Shown: one piece after another, positions 1 to 6,186 of the stretch
How the letters are laid out: the number at the start of each line of letters is the position of its first letter
Numbering within the stretch: the stretch's first letter is position 1
Source: Bacillota bacterium
GTDB lineage: Bacteria; Bacillota; Sulfobacillia; JAJZYS01; JAJYTV01
Direction: 5' to 3'
DNA length: 10,578 bases
Assembly (NCBI GenBank): GCA_021810725.1
Contig: JAJZIE010000068.1
Span: 1 to 10,578, forward strand
Translations under genes and position numbers: made by a program
Notes under the pieces: model-generated
Database searches by the model: none
Seen by the model: the letters and a program-made list of their open reading frames with translations, nothing else
Told to the model about the DNA's origin: nothing

Positions 1-856
1 CCTTGACGGCTCCACACGCGCTGCACGTCTTGGACGACGCGAAGAACCTGGGAGCCACCACGAGGTGCGAGCCGTACCACTCCGTCTTGTATGCCAGCAT
101 CCGCCGGAACTCCGACCAGCCAGCATCCGAGATGTGCCGAGCCAGATGCCGGTTACGCACCATGCCCCGCACGTTCAGATCCTCGACCACGATCACCGAC
201 TTGGTTTTCGCCAGTGCCGTGGTCGCCTGGTGCAGGAAGTCTTGCCGCTGGTTCCTGATCCGCCGGTGCAGGCGCGCGAGCCGCATGGCCGACTTGCGCC
301 GGTTGTGGGAGCCCCGCTGCTTGCGGCTGTGCGCCTTGGACACCCGCTGCAGGCGGCGCAGCGAGCGATCCAGCGCCTTAGGCGATTCGAGCACGGTCCC
401 GTCCGACAGCACCGCGAAGGACGAGAGGCCGAGGTCGACGCCGACGACCGGCCCCGCCACCGGCACGGGATCCGGCCGCTCCCGCTCGACGGTCAGGGAT
501 ACGTACCAGCGATCCGCCTCGCGGCTGATGCTCGCCGAGAGGATCCGGCCCCGAAACTTGTCGGTCGCCCGCCCGCGCCAGAAGTTGCCGAAGGCACGGT
601 CCAGGTCGCGCAGCGACTCCTGTAGCGAACACTTCGAGACCTCGACCCACCACGGGGCGTTCCCTCGCTTGAAGATGTTCCACAGGCGATGGAGTTCGGC
701 TCCGTGCGACACGCTTTCTTGGTGTTCGATCCGCTCCTTGCCGAGCGCGAGGCCCCAGTTGAAGGCGAACCGTGCCGTGCCGGCGTGCTTCGCAAGCAGG
801 TCGCGCTGGGATGCCGTCGGGTCCAGCTCGTAGCGGTAGGCTTGGTGGACCAGCAT
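1..856 (-). CDS. tnpB: TnpB-family RNA-guided endonuclease (IS200/IS605 OrfB), 3' end outside window, internal in-frame deletion
   Basis: The protein reads without a stop from ATG at 856 to the window edge (285 codons seen), so its C-terminus is missing. The start fits the family opening (MLVHQAYRYELDPTASQ) and has an SD, AGGAGG at 864-869, seven bases upstream. TnpB is the RNA-guided nuclease of IS200/IS605-type elements and an ancestor of Cas12. Visible parts are the N-terminal helical region with ARFAFNW (29-35), RuvC-I GVDLGL with catalytic Asp141, an Arg/Lys-rich bridge-like segment (165-204), RuvC-II VVEDLNV with catalytic Glu225, GWSEF (246-250), and the first zinc-finger pair Cys278/Cys281. 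The second Cys pair and RuvC-III Asp would lie beyond the edge. FWRGR (92-96) runs straight into ATDKFRGRIL (97-106), whereas full-length relatives have about 50 residues there, including the FPRFKKRG-like segment and beta strands. RuvC-I Asp is at 141, against about 190 in ISDra2 TnpB (from memory). No tnpA is visible. Probably a decaying copy; a repurposed one is possible. Confidence 0.88.
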   Translation of the reverse strand, partial: MLVHQAYRYELDPTASQRDLLAKHAGTARFAFNWGLALGKERIEHQESVSHGAELHRLWNIFKRGNAPWWVEVSKCSLQESLRDLDRAFGNFWRGRATDKFRGRILSASISREADRWYVSLTVERERPDPVPVAGPVVGVDLGLSSFAVLSDGTVLESPKALDRSLRRLQRVSKAHSRKQRGSHNRRKSAMRLARLHRRIRNQRQDFLHQATTALAKTKSVIVVEDLNVRGMVRNRHLARHISDAGWSEFRRMLAYKTEWYGSHLVVAPRFFASSKTCSACGAVK

Positions 857-894
857 CCGGCTCCCTCCTTCGCGCTGCCGGCCCTGTCTTTGGG

Positions 895-913
895 ATCCAT
901 CTAACCTGGATGG
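895..913. repeat. Short imperfect hairpin upstream of tnpB, possible element-end structure
   Basis: The 129-base gap between tnpB and the next gene holds a small dyad: ATCCA (895-899) pairs with TGGAT (907-911) across seven bases, and in an overlapping register CCATC (897-901) pairs with GATGG (909-913). IS200/IS605 elements carry subterminal imperfect hairpins outside their coding region, so this is where a left-end hairpin would be expected. No Y1 transposase, second element end or empty site is visible, so the assignment is weak. The short stem could also arise by chance. Confidence 0.22.
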
Positions 914-985
914 CTTTACCGAGATGTGGACACTGTTACGAGCCCTCAGCCGTCTCCGGCATGGTTCGGTCCGTGGCTCCCGCGC

Positions 986-1954
986 TCACTCCACCTGCAG
1001 TGCCAGCTTGAGCGTATGCCCGCCGGCGGTGATGACGACCGGCCAACTACCCGGCGTCGTGCTGGTGCCTACCCTCCAAGACCAGACGACCTGGCCCTCG
1101 CCGTCCGCCTTCCGCGCCGCGAGGCCGGCTGCCCGGCTCGGCCCGCTCGCGTACAGGACCTCGATCGTCGCCAGCACTCCCGGGGTGGTGCGGATCTCGA
1201 CGCTCGCGTACTGGCCAGGCGCCACCCGGAGCGACGAGGCCACCACCGTCAGCCCCTTGGCGGTGAGGCCAGTGCTCCCGCCGGTCTGGACGCCTCCCTT
1301 CGGGCAGTCCCGGTCGCCGTTGCCGCAGATCCCGGTGGTGACGGACGCGTCCGCCGCCGCGTTCGTGAAGTCGATCGTGCCGCGGCCGTTGACGATCCAG
1401 GCTGGATGGATCTCGTTCCAGCCGTGGTCCTTGTCGTCCACCCAAGCGCCCCACACGGTGATGGCCTGCCCCACAGCCGGCACCCGGACGTGAGGCTGAT
1501 CCATGGGAATGATCTCGACGACGACGTTGCCGCCTTGGTACCGGTCGTTGCCGCTTGAAAGCAGCCCCTTGTACCTCGGCGCCAGTCTGACGTCCAGATG
1601 CCAGTCCCGGTCGGCCTCACGACGCTCGCTCACGACGACTCCCGCCGCCATCCGGCAAGCGGACAGCAGCTTGAACCGGTAGGTGTGGTAGACGCCCGCG
1701 GACCAGTCGGGGCGGCACTCTGGGCGAGCGCGGCTGGCCGCGATGGCGGCGATGGCTCGCACGGGGCCCGCCGGCGACGGCGCAGCGGGACTGGCCCCGG
1801 CCGCCTGCACCGGCAGGACGGCCACGAGCGCCACCATCAGGGCGCCAAAGGCGACAGCCGCAAACCGCGCCAGCGAGCGCGGCCACAGGCCCCTGCGCAA
1901 GGCCACGAGAACGAGGCCGGCGGAGAGGAGCAACGTCTCGATCGACCAAGACAA
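986..1954 (-). CDS. Uncharacterised membrane-anchored or secreted protein, OB-fold-like domain plus C-terminal beta-sandwich-like domain
   Basis: Function not recognised. The frame is open upstream into nfo, but a TTG at 1954 with GGGAGA at 1962-1967 (7-base spacer) is the best-placed start and gives 322 residues. The N-terminus has two hydrophobic stretches (7-19 and 31-50), the second ending VQAAG, which could be a signal-peptidase site or a membrane anchor. Residues 78-188 look like an OB-fold-like extracytoplasmic domain: WHLDVRL (118-124), VVVEIIP (144-150), GQAITVWGAWV (162-172) and the signature DHGWNEIHPAW (176-186). I recall this signature from hypothetical proteins of high-GC Gram-positive bacteria. 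Cys80/Cys100 and Cys210/Cys217 could form disulfides outside the cell. Residues 235-322 (VAPGQYASVEI, ATIEVLYASGPS, TTPGSWPVVITAG) look like an Ig-like beta sandwich. It lies 100 nt downstream of nfo, so it may have its own promoter or be a distal operon gene. The alternative start is GTG at 2017. Confidence 0.72.
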   Translation of the reverse strand: MSWSIETLLLSAGLVLVALRRGLWPRSLARFAAVAFGALMVALVAVLPVQAAGASPAAPSPAGPVRAIAAIAASRARPECRPDWSAGVYHTYRFKLLSACRMAAGVVVSERREADRDWHLDVRLAPRYKGLLSSGNDRYQGGNVVVEIIPMDQPHVRVPAVGQAITVWGAWVDDKDHGWNEIHPAWIVNGRGTIDFTNAAADASVTTGICGNGDRDCPKGGVQTGGSTGLTAKGLTVVASSLRVAPGQYASVEIRTTPGVLATIEVLYASGPSRAAGLAARKADGEGQVVWSWRVGTSTTPGSWPVVITAGGHTLKLALQVE

Positions 1955-2005
1955 GCGACCATCTCCCGACTCTCCGGGCGGGGCTGGCAAGACGCGCTGG
2001 GAGCC

Positions 2006-2031
2006 ACCCGGCAGCACGGTAGCGGCCGGGT
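2006..2031. repeat. Inverted repeat in the gap after nfo
   Basis: ACCCGGC (2006-2012) and GCCGGGT (2025-2031) are perfect 7-base inverted arms around a 12-base loop, in the 100-base space between the nfo stop and the TTG start of the next minus-strand gene. It could be a weak terminator or processing hairpin ending the acyl-CoA/nfo transcript. No T-run follows it on the minus strand, so intrinsic termination is doubtful. Confidence 0.3.
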
Positions 2032-2054
2032 CGTCCCCGTGGCGCGCCCGCGCT

Positions 2055-2900
2055 CTAGCCGGCCAGTTCCCTGGCGATGGCGATCTCCCCGCCGTACTCC
2101 TTCCAGTCGTCCACCGGGGTCTCAAGGATCAGCGGCAGCGTGCGGATGAACTCGTTGCGCAGGATGGCCCCTATGCCTTCTCGCCCGATCTGGCCTAGGC
2201 CGAGCTTCTCGTGCCGGTCGCGGTGGGACCCGAGCGTCTGCTTCGAGTCGTTGAGGTGCATGGCGCGGACGTGCTCGAGGCCGACGATGTCCTCGAGCTC
2301 CCCGACCATGTGCGCCACGCCCTCCGGTGTACGCAGGTCGTAGCCCGCGGCGAACAGGTGGCAGCTGTCGAGGCAGACGCCGAGACGCTTGTCCTGCACG
2401 CGGTCAAGGACCTCGCGGATCTGCTGGAACGTGCAACCCACCTCGCTGCCCTGGCCGGACATCGTCTCGAGCAGCAGCATGGTCTCGCCGGTCGGCACGG
2501 CGAGCACATCCTTGAGCGTCGCCACCAGCCTGTCGATCCCCGCCTCAGGCCCGTCCCCCTGGTGACTCCCGGGATGGAAGTTGAGGAACTCGCCGCCGAA
2601 GCTGCCGGCGCGCAGGAGGTCCTCCCGCAGCACCATGCGGGCGAACTCCGCCACCTTCGGGTCGCGGCCCGCCGGATTGACCGTGTACGGCAGGTGCCCG
2701 ACCGTGTCGCGCACGTCGGTCTCGCGGCTCAGCACCTTGAAGCGCTCCGCCTCTTCCGCGGGGATCTGGCGCGCCGCGCCGCCGCGCGGATTCCTGGTGA
2801 AGTACGCGAAGGTGTTGGCGCCGATCGCCTGCGCGTCCGCGATCGCCTTCGGAAGGCCCTGGCTGATCGAAAGATGCGCCCCAAGCCTCAGTTGCGTCAT
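2055..2900 (-). CDS. nfo: Endonuclease IV (AP endonuclease)
   Basis: A 281-residue protein of the Nfo/AP endonuclease 2 family, a TIM-barrel enzyme that cuts DNA 5' of abasic sites in base-excision repair; E. coli Nfo is about 285 residues. All nine expected tri-metal ligands are present at nearly the E. coli positions: His69 (VGHLPY), His109 (NFHPGSH), Glu145 (LLETMSG), Asp178 and His181 (LDSCHLFAAGYD), His215 (AMHLNDSK), Asp228 and His230 (HRDRHEKLG) and Glu260 (LILETP). It should therefore be catalytically intact. The ATG at 2898-2900 overlaps the TGA of the upstream dehydrogenase as ATGA. No separate strong SD is visible, which suggests translational coupling as the last gene of the acyl-CoA operon. 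A repair enzyme in a fatty-acid operon has no obvious functional reason and may simply be transcriptional hitch-hiking. Confidence 0.96.
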   Translation of the reverse strand: MTQLRLGAHLSISQGLPKAIADAQAIGANTFAYFTRNPRGGAARQIPAEEAERFKVLSRETDVRDTVGHLPYTVNPAGRDPKVAEFARMVLREDLLRAGSFGGEFLNFHPGSHQGDGPEAGIDRLVATLKDVLAVPTGETMLLLETMSGQGSEVGCTFQQIREVLDRVQDKRLGVCLDSCHLFAAGYDLRTPEGVAHMVGELEDIVGLEHVRAMHLNDSKQTLGSHRDRHEKLGLGQIGREGIGAILRNEFIRTLPLILETPVDDWKEYGGEIAIARELAG

Positions 2901-3757
2901 GAGGCGTAGTCGTAGAAGCCGGCGCCAGACTTGCGGCCCATGCGGCCGGCGCGCACCAGCTGGTGCAGCAGCAGCGGCGGCTTATAGGCCGGGTCGCCGA
3001 ACTCCCTGTAGAAGTAGTCCATGACGGCGTAGCAGACATCGACGCCGGTGAAGTCGAGCAGGGTGAATGGACCCATCGGGTGGTTGAGGCCGAGCTTCAC
3101 GGCGGTGTCGACGTCCTCGACGCTCGCGACGCCCTCCTCCACCACCTTGCAGGCCTCCGCGAGGAACGGCATCAGCACGCGGTTGACGACGAAGCCCGGC
3201 TGGTCCTTCTGCACCGCGATCGGCGTCTTGCCGAGCTGCGTCGCGAAGGCCTGGGCCTCGGCCATGGTCGCGTCGCTCGTGTTGTAGCCGCGCACCACCT
3301 CGACGAGCTTCATCACCTGCGCCGGGTTGAAGAAGTGCAGGCCGCAGGTGCGGTCGGGCCGTCCCGTGACGCGACCGATCTCGGTGATCGACATCGAGGA
3401 GGTGTTGGTGGCGAGGATCGCACCCGGCCGCGCCACTTCGTCGAGGCGGCGGAAGATCGCCTTCTTGGCCTCGAGATCCTCGTAGATCGCCTCGACGCAG
3501 AGGTCCGCGCTGCCGAGAGCGTCGAGATCCTGCTGGAAGCTCAGCCGCGAAAAGATTTCGGCGGCCGCCTCCTCGCTGAGCCGTCCCTTGGCGACCGAAC
3601 GCCGGTCGATTTCCCGGATGTAGTCCTGCGCGCGCGCAAGCTGCCGCGCATCCGTCTCCACCACGGTCACCGCGAGGCCCGATTGCGCCGCGACGTGGGC
3701 GATGCCCGATCCCATGGTGCCGGCGCCGACGACGCCGAGGGTGCGAATCTCCGACAT
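2897..3757 (-). CDS. hbd: 3-hydroxyacyl-CoA / 3-hydroxybutyryl-CoA dehydrogenase
   Basis: A 286-residue single-domain-pair enzyme of the HBDH/HADH family, the usual length for stand-alone bacterial forms. It interconverts 3-hydroxyacyl-CoA and 3-ketoacyl-CoA with NAD(P). The N-terminal Rossmann fold has VVGAGTMGSGIAH (9-21), with acidic residues at the end of beta2 (Glu34, Asp36) that favour NAD by family precedent. ATNTSSMSI (116-124) and the catalytic His141 in GLHFFNPAQ follow, with Glu153 as its partner. The C-terminal domain has FVVNRVLMP, NHPMGPFTLLDF and the ending GRKSGAGFYDY. The ATG at 3757 has a near-perfect AGGAGG (3764-3769) six bases upstream. It lies 15 nt after the thiolase stop, so the two steps are probably co-expressed: thiolysis or condensation followed by ketone reduction. 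Chain-length preference cannot be read from the sequence. hbd and fadB2 are equally defensible names. Confidence 0.95.
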   Translation of the reverse strand: MSEIRTLGVVGAGTMGSGIAHVAAQSGLAVTVVETDARQLARAQDYIREIDRRSVAKGRLSEEAAAEIFSRLSFQQDLDALGSADLCVEAIYEDLEAKKAIFRRLDEVARPGAILATNTSSMSITEIGRVTGRPDRTCGLHFFNPAQVMKLVEVVRGYNTSDATMAEAQAFATQLGKTPIAVQKDQPGFVVNRVLMPFLAEACKVVEEGVASVEDVDTAVKLGLNHPMGPFTLLDFTGVDVCYAVMDYFYREFGDPAYKPPLLLHQLVRAGRMGRKSGAGFYDYAS

Positions 3758-3772
3758 GTCGCTCCTCCTCGC

Positions 3773-4942
3773 TCAGCTACGTTCGATCGCCATCGCGATG
3801 CCTTGCCCGCCGCCGATGCAGAGCGACGCCACGCCGCGCCGCAGGCCGCGGCGCCGCAACTGATAGGCGAGCGTCAGCAGCAGACGCGCTCCGCTGGCCC
3901 CCACGGGATGGCCGAGCGCGACGGCCCCACCCTGCACGTTGGTGCGCTCGCGCGGCAGCGAAAGCTCCTTCTCCACCGCGAGGTACTGCGCCGCGAACGC
4001 CTCGTTGACCTCGAAGAGGTCGACGTCGTCGAGCTTCCAGCCGGCCATCTTGAGCGCGCCGCGGATCGCCTCGACCGGCCCGATGCCCATGTAGCGCGGA
4101 TCGACGCCGACGGTGGCGTAGCCGGCCATGCGCGCGAGCGGCTCCACGCCCGCCTTCGCCACCGCGTCCTCGCCCGCGACGACGACGGCCGCGGCCCCGT
4201 CGTTGATGCCCGAGGCGTTCCCCGCCGTCACCGTGCCATTCTGGCGGAAGCGCGCGGGCAGCTTCTGCAGCTTCTCCATGCTGGTCTCGCGCGGATGCTC
4301 GTCGCGGACCACGTCGCCCTTCTTGCTGGCGACAGGCACGATCTCCTCGGCCATGAGGCCGTCCGCCGCGGCCCGCAGCGCCCGCTGGTGGCTCTCGAGG
4401 CTGAAGGCGTCCTGCGCCTCCCGGGAGATCTCGTAGCGCTCCGCGAGGTTCTCCGCCGTGTCCGCCATGGCGCAGCCGCAATAGTCGTCCGTCAGGGTGT
4501 CCCAGAGGGCGTCCAGCACCTGCGCGCCGCCGAGGCCCCAGCCGAACCGCACCCCCTGCAGATGGTAGGGCGCGTTCGACATCGACTCCGTGCCGCCGGC
4601 CAGCGCCGCCCGCGCCTCGCCGAGCACGATCGCCTTGTAGGCCTGGACCGCGGCTTCAAGTCCGCTGCCGCAGAGCCGGTTGACCGTCAGGGCCGGAACC
4701 CGTTCGTCGAGGCCGGACCTGAGCGCCACGTGCCGCGCGAGGTAGGCGGCGCCTCGCCCCGCCTGGATGACGTTGCCGAAGAAGCAGGCGTCGAGGTCGC
4801 CGGGCGCGAATCCGCTGCGCGCGATCGCCCCCTTGGCCGCGTACACCCCGAGCTCCAACGCGGAGACGTCCTTCAGTCCCCCACCGAAGCTGCCAAACGC
4901 CGTGCGTGCGCCCTCGACCACGTAGACCCGCGTTGCGGCCAT
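3773..4942 (-). CDS. Acetyl-CoA acetyltransferase / 3-ketoacyl-CoA thiolase
   Basis: A 389-residue type II thiolase. It condenses two acetyl-CoA to acetoacetyl-CoA, or cleaves 3-ketoacyl-CoA in beta-oxidation. The catalytic residues are clear: nucleophile Cys91 in NRLCGSGLEA, His345 in GGAVALGHPVGASGAR, and Cys375 in LCIGGGQG. The family motifs GGTESMS, GNASGINDGAA and VNEAFAAQ are also present. The frame is open far upstream, but the ATG at 4942 opens the conserved N-terminus (RVYVVEGARTAFGSF) and follows GGAGGAGG (4950-4957), so it is the true start. That ATG shares one base with the TGA of the thioesterase (TGATG), so translation is probably coupled. Alignment-level features place it with AtoB/PhaA/FadA-like enzymes; sequence alone does not say whether it runs in the biosynthetic or degradative direction. 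Confidence 0.95.
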   Translation of the reverse strand: MAATRVYVVEGARTAFGSFGGGLKDVSALELGVYAAKGAIARSGFAPGDLDACFFGNVIQAGRGAAYLARHVALRSGLDERVPALTVNRLCGSGLEAAVQAYKAIVLGEARAALAGGTESMSNAPYHLQGVRFGWGLGGAQVLDALWDTLTDDYCGCAMADTAENLAERYEISREAQDAFSLESHQRALRAAADGLMAEEIVPVASKKGDVVRDEHPRETSMEKLQKLPARFRQNGTVTAGNASGINDGAAAVVVAGEDAVAKAGVEPLARMAGYATVGVDPRYMGIGPVEAIRGALKMAGWKLDDVDLFEVNEAFAAQYLAVEKELSLPRERTNVQGGAVALGHPVGASGARLLLTLAYQLRRRGLRRGVASLCIGGGQGIAMAIERS

Positions 4943-5427
4943 CACTCCGCCTCCTCCATGCGATGCTTCTCCCTCAGCCTTAGGCGCTCGGACCGCCGCT
5001 CGGCCGCCTGGCGGAAGCGCAGGCGCTCCTCGTCGCTCTCGAGCTCGAGCCTGGGCACCTCGGTCGGCGCACCCTGCCCGTCCACGGCGACCATGGTCAG
5101 ATAGGCCGTCGACGTCCGGCGCCGCTCCCCCGTCAAGAGATTCTCGGAAAAGACCTCCACCTGCGCCTCCATGGAGCTGCGCCCGACCCAGTTGAGCCAG
5201 GAGCGCACGACGATCGCCTCTCCGACATGCACCGGTCCCTTGAACTCCAGGCTGTCGGCCGACGCCGTGACGACATTGCAGCGCGCGTGCCGAAAGCAGG
5301 TGATCGATGCCGCGATGTCCATGAGCTGCATGACTCGCCCGCCGAAGATCGTTCCGAGCGGGTTCGCGTCGTTCGGCATGACGATCTCCGTCATCTCCAC
5401 GCGCGAGTCCGACACATGCCTCGCCAA
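4942..5427 (-). CDS. Acyl-CoA thioesterase, hotdog fold (BACH/YciA-like)
   Basis: A 161-residue single hotdog-domain thioesterase that hydrolyses acyl-CoA to free acid and CoA in the cytoplasm. The N-terminal signature MPNDANPLGTIFGGRVMQLM (17-36) is typical of the acyl-CoA hydrolase family, with Asn22 at the catalytic-Asn position and Asp37 in LMDIAA on the hotdog helix. ADSLEFKGPVHVGE and the following strands complete the fold. The C-terminus from about 133 is a strongly charged, probably helical tail. The chosen start is TTG at 5427, preceded by a GGTGGTGG-like purine-rich stretch; it gives the usual short leader before SRVEMTEIV. GTG at 5415 is an alternative. It is the first gene of the acyl-CoA operon and divergent from the GntR regulator. 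It may relieve acyl-CoA build-up or release the acid end product. Confidence 0.92.
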   Translation of the reverse strand: MARHVSDSRVEMTEIVMPNDANPLGTIFGGRVMQLMDIAASITCFRHARCNVVTASADSLEFKGPVHVGEAIVVRSWLNWVGRSSMEAQVEVFSENLLTGERRRTSTAYLTMVAVDGQGAPTEVPRLELESDEERLRFRQAAERRSERLRLREKHRMEEAE

Positions 5428-5556
5428 TATACCACCACCAAACTGAAGCTACCGTTTCCCAGGGGTGAACACAAGGAGCGGGAACCGGACCTTCGCGCCC
5501 GAAATCGACGCGAAACGCCCTGCGCTCATGGTAGGATCGGCGTGGAGGGATGCGCC
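5428..5556. promoter_or_regulatory. Divergent promoter region between the acyl-CoA operon and the GntR regulator
   Basis: These 129 bases separate the first codon of the minus-strand thioesterase from the plus-strand regulator, so both promoters must lie here or just inside the genes. I see no convincing -35/-10 pair. A TAGGAT at 5532-5537 is a partial -10 for the plus strand with no matching -35, and a TATATT on the minus strand overlaps the TTG start itself. The regulator's SD, GGAGGG at 5544-5549, lies seven bases before its ATG. Confidence 0.5.
5492..5514. promoter_or_regulatory. Inverted repeat, candidate operator for the GntR regulator
   Basis: TTCGCG (5492-5497) and CGCGAA (5509-5514) are perfect inverted arms separated by 11 bases, in the middle of the divergent promoter region. 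The spacing between arm centres is 17 bases, about one and a half helical turns. FadR-type GntR dimers bind short palindromes near their own gene, usually with closer half-sites than these, so the match is suggestive only. In GC-rich DNA such arms also occur by chance. Confidence 0.28.
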
Positions 5557-6186
5557 ATGTCGGACGGACGCCTGCCGGAGCGACTCGCGGAGGTGATCGC
5601 CCAGCGCCATTGCACCGCACCGGACGTGCCGCTGCCGTCCGAACGGCGTCTCGCGGCCGAACTCGGAGCGAGCCGCGCCATGGTGCGCGAAGCTCTCGCG
5701 ATTCTGCGCGCCCAGGGCCAGATCCGCGGTGATGGCGGGCACCCCGCCGTGGCGACGGTTGTGCAGGCGCGTCCGGAGCCGCTGCTTGCCGACCACGCGG
5801 CGATGCTGGAGGCGCGCAGCGTGCTGGAAGGCGAGGTTGCGGCGCTGGCCGCCCTGAGGACGGGCCCAGAGGAGTATGCGCGGCTCAGGGACCGCCTGCG
5901 CTCCCTTTTCGCGGCCGAGTCGGCCGAAGCCGCCTGGCGGGCCGAGGCCGATCTCCATCGGGACCTCCTGGCCGCGGCCGGCAACCCCATCCTCGAAAGT
6001 CTTTGCCTGCCCCTGCTCGAGGCGGCCTATTGCGAGCCGCCGGAGGCGACCGGCCCGGAGCGGCTGCGCGCGCACCAGCGCCTGATCGCCGCGATCGGCC
6101 GACAGCAGCCTCAGCTGGCGCGCGACATGGTGCTCGAGCTTCTGGCGCCGCGGGAAGTCTCGCCCGGAGTTACAGGTAGCGATTGA
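5557..6186 (+). CDS. GntR-family transcriptional regulator, FadR subfamily (FCD domain)
   Basis: A 209-residue DNA-binding regulator. The winged helix-turn-helix occupies about 5-70, with the GntR signature LPSERRLAAELGASRAMVREAL (26-47) and wing RAQGQI. The all-helical effector-binding FCD domain follows from about 75 (MLEARSVLEGEVAAL, then EADLHRDLLAAAGN at 130-143). Members bind acyl-CoA or small organic acids, often with a metal held by one acid and three His. Here Glu130 replaces the usual Asp, His134 and His173 are kept, and the usual last His of the C-terminal helix appears to be Glu194, so the metal site may be absent or altered. ATG 5557 is preceded by GGAGGG with a 7-base spacer; the longer open frame upstream is ignored. 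It is divergent from the thioesterase-thiolase-dehydrogenase operon, which it probably represses (inferred). Its 3' end overlaps the convergent peptidase gene by 17 bases. Confidence 0.92.
   Translation: MSDGRLPERLAEVIAQRHCTAPDVPLPSERRLAAELGASRAMVREALAILRAQGQIRGDGGHPAVATVVQARPEPLLADHAAMLEARSVLEGEVAALAALRTGPEEYARLRDRLRSLFAAESAEAAWRAEADLHRDLLAAAGNPILESLCLPLLEAAYCEPPEATGPERLRAHQRLIAAIGRQQPQLARDMVLELLAPREVSPGVTGSD

Noticed and set aside
378..900. Short minus-strand frames of 101 and 135 codons, which could suggest a frameshifted tnpB
   Set aside because: The tnpB frame is continuous from 856 to the window edge with all motifs in one frame; the short frames are its shadows. The defect is an in-frame deletion, not a frameshift.
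2963..5104. A 713-codon open frame on the plus strand opposite the dehydrogenase, thiolase and thioesterase genes
   Set aside because: It is rich in Arg, Ala, His and Leu with no recognisable domain, and it mirrors three well-supported minus-strand genes. GC-rich codon use leaves the antisense frame open.
3773..5620. Thiolase extended to a 615-residue protein by the upstream open frame
   Set aside because: The extra N-terminus overlaps the thioesterase gene in another frame, whereas the ATG at 4942 has a strong SD and opens the conserved thiolase N-terminus.
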